Source of the DNA: CAZVJA01 sp964626885
GTDB lineage: Bacteria > Planctomycetota > Planctomycetia > Planctomycetales > Planctomycetaceae
Reading direction: 5' to 3'
DNA length: 15,295 nucleotides
Assembly: GCA_964626885.1 (NCBI GenBank)
Contig: CAZVJA010000119.1
Location: forward strand, 1 to 15,295
Of this stretch, positions 1 through 5,975 are shown piece by piece (the first letter of the stretch is position 1; each line of letters begins with the position of its first letter). The notes below the pieces were generated by a model. The model was not told the origin of the DNA, ran no database searches, and saw only the letters and a list, made by a program, of their open reading frames with translations. A program made the position numbers and the translations under genes.

Positions 1-1
1 C

Positions 2-175
2 GAAGCCAGTTATCGTTGCGATTCCTGCGGCGAGGAGATTGTGGTGCCGATCGATCTCTCCGCCGGCGAGGAGCAGGAGTACGTCGAAGACTGCCCCGTC
101 TGTTGTTGCCCGAATGTGATTCACGTCGAGATTGCCGAATCTGGCGATGTAAGGATCTGGAGTGAGGCGGAGTAG
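2..175 (+). CDS. CPXCG-type cysteine-rich zinc-ribbon protein, 3' part
   Basis: The reading frame is open from the first bases of the window to a TAG at 173-175, giving 57 residues of a protein whose start lies upstream. Two cysteine clusters are visible: a CDSC knuckle at about residues 6-9 and a CPVCCC cluster at about residues 31-36. They are separated by an acidic stretch, and the sequence after the second cluster reads PNVIHVEI. This matches the small CPXCG cysteine-rich family, whose members are about 60-70 residues long and are thought to bind one zinc through two CxxC pairs. The family's function is unknown. Little N-terminal sequence can be missing if the length is normal. The next small gene follows after 66 bases on the same strand. 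Family assignment is fairly secure; function is not. Confidence 0.75.
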   Translation, partial: EASYRCDSCGEEIVVPIDLSAGEEQEYVEDCPVCCCPNVIHVEIAESGDVRIWSEAE

Positions 176-241
176 TCCGAAGCGAGAGTGCCTCGTTACG
201 AATTCAATATCATTCGATCAATAGCCTCGAGGAGAATCATC

Positions 242-355
242 ATGGCAGGTCAGGGACGGCAAGGAGGAGTCCGCAAGCCCGCAACGAAGCTGCCCCATCT
301 GCGGAAGAAGCTCTCGAAGACCATCGTTCGGGACAAGATTCCGCGGAAGAAGTAG
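242..355 (+). CDS. 37-residue strongly basic small protein, unknown function
   Basis: ATG at 242 follows a GAGGAG Shine-Dalgarno sequence at about 230-234 with suitable spacing, and the frame closes at TAG 353-355. The product has 37 residues. About a third are Lys or Arg, and it ends in a basic tail (RDKIPRKK). It has no hydrophobic segment and no cysteine. I do not recognise it. The composition fits a nucleic-acid-binding or ribosome-associated micro-protein, but that is inference. It lies 66 bases after the CPXCG gene and could be co-transcribed with it. The case for a real gene rests on the ribosome binding site, the biased composition and the lack of a competing frame. A chance frame is possible at this size. 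Confidence 0.5.
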   Translation: MAGQGRQGGVRKPATKLPHLRKKLSKTIVRDKIPRKK

Positions 356-379
356 GGGGTAAGGGGGAGGATCGTCTAC

Positions 380-515
380 AGGTGGTTTCAAAACCGGGAG
401 GGCGAGGGGGCACCGCCCGGAGGGTGGTCCGCCGAGCCGCTGCGACCGAAAGTCTCTCGTTATGGCGGCTCCACAGGAGTGTCGCCCTCCCAAATACATG
501 GTTTTGAAGCCACCT
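380..515. repeat. 136-bp nested inverted-repeat element (MITE/REP-like candidate)
   Basis: Bases 380-395 (AGGTGGTTTCAAAACC) pair with 500-515 with one mismatch. Directly inside, 396-405 (GGGAGGGCGA) pairs perfectly with 482-491, leaving an 8-base bulge at 492-499. The interior holds two further hairpins: 412-418 with 422-428 (7 pairs, one G-U) and 434-440 with 465-471 (7 perfect pairs). The whole folds as a cloverleaf with a stem of about 26 bp. It fills most of the gap between the converging small basic gene and the DUF1028 gene. It could be a non-autonomous mobile repeat or a bidirectional terminator. No transposase gene is nearby and no clear target duplication is visible. Confidence 0.7.
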
Positions 516-534
516 CTAACAAAACGAGTTCAAA

Positions 535-1371
535 TCATTCCTTCGGCGCCGGCTTCTTCACCTCCGGCCGCCTGGAGCAGGGGGGCTCGAACGGCAGCCG
601 GGCTCCTCGCCACTCTCCCTTCGCTTCATGCTTGAGTTCCGCATATTTGCGGGCCAACTCGATCACTGCGTCGTCACTTTCATCGACGTCGAGTTCCAGC
701 CAGACTCCCTCGACTCCCTGCTTCGCGACCCGAATCCCCGCAGCCAGTCGCCCGCGATGATCGCCCCCGGCACAATCCCCCGCGATCAGCGCCGCCATTA
801 GCCGGTCAGCAACACTCCCTTTCGTTTCCTCATACGCTTTGGCCATGTCGACGATCACCTCGCGCCCGGCCAGCGTGTTTCCCTGGCAGGCATAGAATCG
901 CCCTGACATCGCCCCCCAATACCGGCTGGTCGTTTTCGCTCCGCTCGGGTTGCGGTTCGCGGCGTTTCCCTTGATGTCGATGATCGCGAGCTGACGCTGA
1001 TCGGCATTCGGGTCACTGCTCAGCAGTTCCCCGAGGACCATCTCTGGCGAGTGTCCTTTCGCCAACAGGTCGAGCGCCTGCTCCCGCCATTCGGGCCGGT
1101 GATAATGCTGCGTGCAGAACGCGCCGACCCCCTCCCGTACGGAGGGGACTACTTTCCCCACGGCGGGATACTTGCTCGCGACAGCCGCCCCGCAGATGCC
1201 GGTCTCGGGATCGACAGCGACAATGGAGAATGTCGCGGAGATGGGGCCGACGTCTCTAGCGGAGACGGTCGGTGTGGATCCGGAGTCATCTCCCGCGCCG
1301 ACTGTTGTGCTCATAAAGAGGAGGAACAGAACGAAGCTGTGAAATAATCGTGTCGCCGGATGGAGCGGCAT
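535..1371 (-). CDS. Secreted DUF1028 family protein (Ntn-hydrolase-like fold)
   Basis: This is a 278-residue protein. Residues 1-26 form a signal peptide (basic start, then a hydrophobic run FVLFLLFM, with likely cleavage near VGA-G). The DUF1028 domain covers about residues 46-240. Its recognisable blocks are ATFSIVAVDPETG (46-58), the AVASK stretch near 63-67, GVGAFCTQ near 81-88, CQGNTLAG (162-169), AGGDHRGR (201-208) and WLELDVDES (224-232). Family members resemble N-terminal-nucleophile hydrolases in fold, but their substrate is not established. A Lys/Glu/Pro-rich tail follows. The start at 1371 is supported by GAGG ten to seven bases upstream and by the signal peptide. An internal Met at residue 20 would destroy the signal. 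It is transcribed divergently from the esterase gene, with 87 bases between the two starts. Export suggests a periplasmic or extracellular hydrolase role (inference). Confidence 0.85.
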   Translation of the reverse strand: MPLHPATRLFHSFVLFLLFMSTTVGAGDDSGSTPTVSARDVGPISATFSIVAVDPETGICGAAVASKYPAVGKVVPSVREGVGAFCTQHYHRPEWREQALDLLAKGHSPEMVLGELLSSDPNADQRQLAIIDIKGNAANRNPSGAKTTSRYWGAMSGRFYACQGNTLAGREVIVDMAKAYEETKGSVADRLMAALIAGDCAGGDHRGRLAAGIRVAKQGVEGVWLELDVDESDDAVIELARKYAELKHEAKGEWRGARLPFEPPCSRRPEVKKPAPKE

Positions 1372-1458
1372 CTTGAACCTCGTGCATCAGAGGGGCAATT
1401 GTGTGGAAACGACGGATTCTAAGCAGTTGCGTCGGCCCGCCGGATAAGGAACAATGAA

Positions 1459-3567
1459 ATGACCCGCGAAATGGGGAGATCAGCGGACGACTCAACCACC
1501 ATGGTATCCATCAAAGCGAACACAATCATGCTGAAAACCGGAATACGAAGGTCGATGCTGCTCGGTACGGGAGTTTTCATACTGCTGAGCGCGGCTTCGG
1601 TGCTGAGCGCCGCCGATTACACCGCTATTCTCTCCCGCACAACCATCGATCCCGAGTTGCCGCAGATCGAGGTGCAGGAATACCTCATGGCCCGCGTTCC
1701 GCCCATGCCGGAATCGCAGACCGCGGCCGACTGGCAGAAATACGCCGACCGCGTTCGCCAGGAGACGCTCGACAACGTCGTTTTCAAAGGGGCGGCGGCG
1801 GAGTGGCGAAAGATTCCCACCAAGGTCGAATGGCTGGAGACGATCAACGGCGGGCCGGGCTACAAGATCCGCAAGCTCCGCTACGAGGCGGTCCCCGGCC
1901 TCTGGATTCCGGCGCTTCTGTATGTTCCCGACAAGCTCGAAGCCCGCGTGCCGGTCGTGATGAACGTCAACGGGCACGATCCGAAAGGAAAATCGGTCCC
2001 GTACAAGCAACTCCGCTGCATCAACCAGGCGAAGCGGGGCATGTATGCGCTCAACGTCGAGTGGCTGAACATGGGGCAACTCAAGGGGGCGAACTATGAT
2101 CATTACAAGATGAATCAGCTCGACCTCTGCGGCACCTGCGGGCTGGCGCCGTTTTATTTGTCGATGTCGCGCGGACTCGACGTTCTGCTCGGCCTGGAAA
2201 ATGCCGACCCAACCCGCGTCGCGGTGGCGGGGCTCTCCGGCGGCGGGTGGCAGACGATCTTCATCAGCTCGCTCGACACACGCGTCACGCTCTGCAATCC
2301 GGTCGCGGGATATTCCAGCCTGCGAACCCGCATCAAGCATCTTTCCAGCCTGGGAGACTCGGAGCAGAACCCGGTCGATCTCTCGGTTTACACCGACTAT
2401 GCGCAGATGACCGCGATGCTCGCGCCGCGGCCGGCATTGCTCACCTACAACGCCGCCGACAACTGCTGTTTCAAAGCAAACCATGCTCTCCCGTTGTTGG
2501 TCGAGGCGGCACGGCCGGTGTATGCCCTGTACGGTAAGGAGCAGAACCTCCGCTCGCACGTGAATCACGATCCCGGCGACCACAACTTCGGGCTCGATAA
2601 CCGCCAGCAGTTGTACCGCATGTTCAAGGATTTCTTCTACACAGACAAGCCGGACTTTGATGTGACCGAGATCAATTCTGGCGACGAGATCAAGACGGCG
2701 GAGGAGTTGTATGTGACGGTCCCGGAGAAAAACGCCGACTTCAATTCGCTGGCGCGCGGCCTGATGACTTCGCTCCCGCGTGATTCGAAACTTCCAACAG
2801 ATAAGCAAGCTGCGGCCGATTGGCAAGTCAAACGACGCGGCAGGTTGGCGGAAGTTGTCCGCGCGAAAGAACAGGATTTGCAGGCGGCCATCGCGGGTGA
2901 GCAGGAGTTTCCCGGCGGGCGGGCGACCGACTGGTGGCTGCGTGTCGGCGGCGTCTGGACCGTTCCCGCCACCGAACTGACCCCGGCGAATCCCAAAGGC
3001 ACGGTTGTGATGCTGGCGGATGCGGGACGCAAGTCACTGGGTGATGCGGTGAAGCCGCTGGTCGAATCGGGGATGAGGGTGATTGCCATCGATCCGTTCT
3101 ATCTCGGCGAATCGAAGATCGCACAGCGGGATTATCTCTTCGCGATCGCTGTCTCATCCGTGGGGGAACGCCCGCTCGGCGTGCAGGCGGTGCAACTCGC
3201 CGCCATCAGCCGATGGGCGCGGCATCAGTTCGGCGGCCAGCCGGTCGAACTGCGGGCTGTCGGTCCGCGGACCAGCTTGATGGCGCTCGTTGCGGCAGGG
3301 CTCGAGACGGAAGCCATCGGCAAGCTCGAACTGAAAGGCTCACTCGGCAGTCTCAAAGAAGTGATCGAGCAAAACCTTACGATGGAGCACGTTCCCGACT
3401 ACTTCTGTTTCGGCCTGCTGGAGCAGTTCGACATTCCGCAGCTTGCGGCGCTCTCGGCTCCACGACCGGTTCGCTTTGTCGAGCCGAGCGACCGGGCGAA
3501 GCAGGAACTGTCGGGGCTCAAAGGCCTCTACGGCCTGTTCGGCGTTGAGTGTGATCCGCTGAAATAG
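1459..3567 (+). CDS. Secreted acetyl-xylan-esterase-like tandem alpha/beta-hydrolase
   Basis: From the ATG at 1459, which has AAGGA at 1446-1450, the product is 702 residues. An ATG at 1528 would start directly on the signal peptide (MLKTGIRRSMLLG, then a hydrophobic stretch ending in LSA-ADYT) but has no clear ribosome binding site, so the start is uncertain. The first catalytic domain spans about residues 140-395. It has the nucleophile elbow GLSGGGWQ with Ser260, a probable acid Asp334 (NAADNCCF) and His375 (GDHNFG), a complete triad resembling the AXE1/dienelactone-hydrolase-like esterases. The second half (about 500-700) again looks like an alpha/beta-hydrolase core (GTVVMLADAG, RVIAIDPFYLGES). 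At the expected elbow it reads GPRTS at 602-606, so it lacks GxSxG and is probably inactive. A role in deacetylating polysaccharide outside the cytoplasm is inferred. The substrate cannot be read from the sequence. Confidence 0.85.
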   Translation: MTREMGRSADDSTTMVSIKANTIMLKTGIRRSMLLGTGVFILLSAASVLSAADYTAILSRTTIDPELPQIEVQEYLMARVPPMPESQTAADWQKYADRVRQETLDNVVFKGAAAEWRKIPTKVEWLETINGGPGYKIRKLRYEAVPGLWIPALLYVPDKLEARVPVVMNVNGHDPKGKSVPYKQLRCINQAKRGMYALNVEWLNMGQLKGANYDHYKMNQLDLCGTCGLAPFYLSMSRGLDVLLGLENADPTRVAVAGLSGGGWQTIFISSLDTRVTLCNPVAGYSSLRTRIKHLSSLGDSEQNPVDLSVYTDYAQMTAMLAPRPALLTYNAADNCCFKANHALPLLVEAARPVYALYGKEQNLRSHVNHDPGDHNFGLDNRQQLYRMFKDFFYTDKPDFDVTEINSGDEIKTAEELYVTVPEKNADFNSLARGLMTSLPRDSKLPTDKQAAADWQVKRRGRLAEVVRAKEQDLQAAIAGEQEFPGGRATDWWLRVGGVWTVPATELTPANPKGTVVMLADAGRKSLGDAVKPLVESGMRVIAIDPFYLGESKIAQRDYLFAIAVSSVGERPLGVQAVQLAAISRWARHQFGGQPVELRAVGPRTSLMALVAAGLETEAIGKLELKGSLGSLKEVIEQNLTMEHVPDYFCFGLLEQFDIPQLAALSAPRPVRFVEPSDRAKQELSGLKGLYGLFGVECDPLK

Positions 3568-3600
3568 GGCAATATGCTTCTTTGATAATCGTCAAGCGGG

Positions 3601-3678
3601 CGGGTGACCGGGGCTGGACTGAGCGAAGGGAAGGACACCCCGGGGGTTCGGGCTGCGCCCTCCAACCTCATCCACCCG
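3601..3678. repeat. Structured convergent intergenic element with nested inverted repeats
   Basis: The gap 3568-3704 lies between the converging esterase and dus genes. CGGGTG at 3601-3606 pairs with CACCCG at 3673-3678. Inside, CCGGGG 3608-3613 pairs with CCCCGG 3638-3643, and GGGC 3650-3653 pairs with GCCC 3657-3660. The layout, an outer stem enclosing two hairpins, resembles the element at 380-515, though the sequences differ and the stems here are short. It could be a dispersed repeat or a bidirectional transcription end. No T-tract follows on either strand. I see no gene in the gap. Confidence 0.4.
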
Positions 3679-3704
3679 AAAGTCAAGCACTGATAGATCA
3701 CTGG

Positions 3705-4748
3705 TTAGGCGGCCGCGTCGTTTGTGAATGCAGTGTCGTCGCCATACCAGCGATCGAGCACCGTCTGCCAGTCGTCGCGAGTGCGGGCGGCGATGAAGGC
3801 CTGGCGGACTTCATCAGCCTGGGGGTGAAGTCGCGCGTAATAGATGCCGAACTTCCGCATGATGCCGCTTGCATGTTCCAGCCCGTAATCTTCCGCCACT
3901 AGCCGGAAGTGTTCGGCGAGGATCGCTCGTTGCTCGAACAGTGTTGGCTGGGTGATCGGCTCACCGTTCGCTAACTGCCGCGCCTGCCGGAAGATCCAGG
4001 GATTGCCGATTGCACCCCGCGCCGCGGTGACGCCGTCGACGCCGGTCTGCGAGATCATGTCGAGACAATCTTGGGCCGTGAACAGGTCGCCGCTGCCAAG
4101 GACCGTGCGGCTTCCCGCATGCTGCTTGATTTCCCGCAGACTCCGCCAGTTGCTCGGACCTTCGTAGCGCTGGGCCACCGTCCTTCCATGCACGGTAATC
4201 GCCGCGATACCCAGAGCAAAAGCCCCATCGAAAATCGTGAAAAAGTTGTCACGGCTTTGTGAGGTGTCGTCGAGCGCGCGGCGCATCTTGACGGTGACCG
4301 GAATATCATGCGGAACCGCCTCGCGCACCCGGGCGACGATGTTGAGCGCAACTTCCGGCTGGCCGAGATGAAAACCGCCGCGGCACCGTCCACCGACTCG
4401 CTTGGCCGGGCAACCGAAGTTGATATCGATGACATCGAAGCCGGCCTGCACGAGTTTCACCGCGGCTTGCGAGAACAACTCCGGGTCGGCTCCCATCAGT
4501 TGCCCGCCGACCGGGTGTTCGTTGTCGCCGATCGCGAGGAACCGGCGCGTCCGCCTGCGGTTGCGGAGTTTGACGACGAAATCCTCGAGCATCACCTCGC
4601 AGAGAGTGTAGGGGGCACCCAGCCGCCGCGCGATCACGCGCATCGGACGATCGCTGTACCCGCTGAGGGCCGCCTGCACGACGGGAAAATCGAGTTCGAT
4701 CGACCCAAGCCGCAGCTGGGGAAGGGAAGTTGCCACGTGATCCGTCAC
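3705..4748 (-). CDS. dus: tRNA-dihydrouridine synthase (Dus family)
   Basis: A flavin enzyme that reduces specific uridines in tRNA to dihydrouridine, acting in the cytoplasm. The 347-residue product has the Dus TIM-barrel pattern: QAALSGYSDRPMR near 25-37, GGQLMG (81-86), DINFGCPAKRV (108-118) with the catalytic Cys113, VKMR with Lys154, ITVHGRT with His187 (184-190), and the FMN phosphate loop ARGAIGNPW (243-251). After the catalytic Cys it reads GGRCRGG instead of the GAGSALL seen in E. coli DusB, so the position specificity is uncertain. The start is a GTG at 4748-4746, one base after the TAA of the upstream DAHP synthase gene. The ribosome binding site is weak (GGGAAA), so translation is probably coupled. 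A second GTG four codons later is an alternative start. Family confident, subfamily not. Confidence 0.92.
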   Translation of the reverse strand: MTDHVATSLPQLRLGSIELDFPVVQAALSGYSDRPMRVIARRLGAPYTLCEVMLEDFVVKLRNRRRTRRFLAIGDNEHPVGGQLMGADPELFSQAAVKLVQAGFDVIDINFGCPAKRVGGRCRGGFHLGQPEVALNIVARVREAVPHDIPVTVKMRRALDDTSQSRDNFFTIFDGAFALGIAAITVHGRTVAQRYEGPSNWRSLREIKQHAGSRTVLGSGDLFTAQDCLDMISQTGVDGVTAARGAIGNPWIFRQARQLANGEPITQPTLFEQRAILAEHFRLVAEDYGLEHASGIMRKFGIYYARLHPQADEVRQAFIAARTRDDWQTVLDRWYGDDTAFTNDAAA

Positions 4749-4749
4749 G

Positions 4750-5802
4750 TTATTTTCCCACGGAGAGTTTGCGATGCGCGTCGAGAATCAGCGATTCGGT
4801 CTCGTCCCAGCCGATGCAGCCGTCGGTGATCGACACGCCGTATTTCAATTGCGTCAGGTCGCCGGTCAACTTCTGATTGTCGGGAAAGAGATTACTTTCC
4901 AGCATCAGCCCGACGATCGAAGTGTTGCCGGCGATGCGTTGCGCAATCACGTCGTTCCAGGCGATCGACTGCTTGCTGTAATCCTTGTTGGAATTCGCAT
5001 GACTGCAATCGACGACGAGCCGCTGGGGGAGACCGGCTTTTTGCAACATGTCGTCCGCAATCTTCAGGCCTGCAGCGTCATAGTTTGGTCCCGAGCGTCC
5101 ACCGCGCAGAATCAGATGTCCCCACGGGTTTCCATTGGTGTTGATGATACAGGTCGAACCATCGGAATCGATCCCGAGAAAGCTGTGCGGCGCGCGGGCC
5201 GCCTGCATGGCGTCGATGGCAACCTGCAGGCTGCCGTCGGTCCCGTTTTTGTAGCCCACGGGCATCGACAACCCACTCGCCATCTGGCGGTGCGTGGGGG
5301 ATTCGGTTGTGCGGGCTCCAATCGACGCGAGCGTGATCAGGTCGGCGATGTATTGCGGCGTGATCGGTTCGAGCATTTCAGTCGCGGCTGGGAGCCCCAG
5401 CTCCGCGATTTCCAACAGCAGCTTACGGGCGCGGCGCAACCCCTCGGCGATATCGAACGTGTCGTTCAGGTGCGGATCGTTGATCAGTCCCTTCCAGCCG
5501 ACGGTGGTCCGCGGCTTTTCAAAATAAACCCGCATGATCAGGAACAGCCGATCCTTCACTTTCTCCGCCAGCTTGCGAAGCCGGCCGGCATATTCGAGCG
5601 CGGCTTTTTCGTCGTGAATGGAGCAGGGGCCGACGACGACGAACAACCGCGGATCGTCTCCTCCCAGAATTTTTTTGACCGTTTCACGCGATTCGACGAC
5701 GGTTCGATTGGCCTCTTCGGAGGCTTTCTGCTCGGCCTTGAGAGCTCGCGGGGCCACCAGGGGAACAAAACTGCGGATATTCAGGTCTTGAGTCGGTTGC
5801 AT
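4750..5802 (-). CDS. aroF: Class I 3-deoxy-7-phosphoheptulonate (DAHP) synthase, AroF/G/H type
   Basis: Catalyses the first step of the shikimate pathway: phosphoenolpyruvate plus erythrose 4-phosphate gives DAHP. The 350 residues equal the length of E. coli AroG. Motifs run in order: VVVGPCSIHD with the metal-ligand Cys60, MRVYFEKPRTTVGWKGLI near 90-107, GARTTESPTHRQMASGL near 162-178, PVGYKNGTDG near 181-190, HLILRGG, and VVDCSHANSNKD with the metal-ligand His. The N-terminal extension that carries effector regulation in this class is present, so allosteric control by an aromatic amino acid is likely. Which effector cannot be told, and the symbol letter does not imply an isozyme. The ATG at 5802 has only a weak ribosome binding site. 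It heads a two-gene operon with dus. A promoter and a terminator-like hairpin lie just upstream. Confidence 0.95.
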   Translation of the reverse strand: MQPTQDLNIRSFVPLVAPRALKAEQKASEEANRTVVESRETVKKILGGDDPRLFVVVGPCSIHDEKAALEYAGRLRKLAEKVKDRLFLIMRVYFEKPRTTVGWKGLINDPHLNDTFDIAEGLRRARKLLLEIAELGLPAATEMLEPITPQYIADLITLASIGARTTESPTHRQMASGLSMPVGYKNGTDGSLQVAIDAMQAARAPHSFLGIDSDGSTCIINTNGNPWGHLILRGGRSGPNYDAAGLKIADDMLQKAGLPQRLVVDCSHANSNKDYSKQSIAWNDVIAQRIAGNTSIVGLMLESNLFPDNQKLTGDLTQLKYGVSITDGCIGWDETESLILDAHRKLSVGK

Positions 5803-5836
5803 GCGAAGCTTTCAGCGGTCGGCAATCAGCCTTCAG

Positions 5837-5872
5837 AAACGAGAAACCCACCGGCGGCACCCGGTGGGAAAA
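5837..5872 (-). terminator. Terminator-like hairpin before the DAHP synthase gene
   Basis: On the minus strand CCCACCGG (5868-5861) pairs perfectly with CCGGTGGG (5854-5847) around a 6-base loop. It is preceded by TTTT and followed by the T-rich TTTCTCGTTTC. It lies about 45 bases before the DAHP synthase ATG and downstream of the candidate promoter at 5890-5917. It can be read as an attenuator in the leader of that gene, or as the late terminator of the RTX gene, whose stop is at 5976. The T-tract is interrupted, so termination strength is uncertain. Confidence 0.5.
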
Positions 5873-5889
5873 GCAGGGCACAGTAGGCA

Positions 5890-5917
5890 AGTATAGTACA
5901 AATGCGGGGTTTTGCCA
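5890..5917 (-). promoter_or_regulatory. Candidate sigma70-type promoter of the DAHP synthase-dus operon
   Basis: On the minus strand TATACT (5895-5890, five of six to TATAAT) is preceded by TGGCAA (5917-5912) with a 16-base spacer. This would start transcription near 5883 and give a leader of about 80 bases containing the hairpin at 5847-5868. The -35 box is weak. No other better -10 box lies between the RTX stop and the start codon. Confidence 0.45.
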
Positions 5918-5975
5918 CGTGGAGTGTTCGGACCGGAAGGGAAGTGAACCGGTGGGGCCGGTGAATTCCGGGTTC

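Noticed and set aside
376..519. Target-site duplication around the 380-515 element
   Set aside because: Only three bases (CTA) could match on the two sides, which is expected by chance.
1492..2826. Long minus-strand open frame of 444 codons inside the esterase gene
   Set aside because: It is antisense to a gene with a full catalytic triad. The product is Arg/Val/His-rich without recognisable motifs, a typical GC-rich shadow frame.
4774..5886. Plus-strand open frame of 370 codons opposite the DAHP synthase gene
   Set aside because: It is antisense to an unmistakable DAHP synthase, has no family motif, and its composition mirrors the opposite strand.
5684..5890. Possible leader peptide before the DAHP synthase gene (minus strand)
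   Set aside because: The frame has scattered Phe codons but no run of aromatic codons, and it reads on through the DAHP synthase start instead of stopping near the hairpin.
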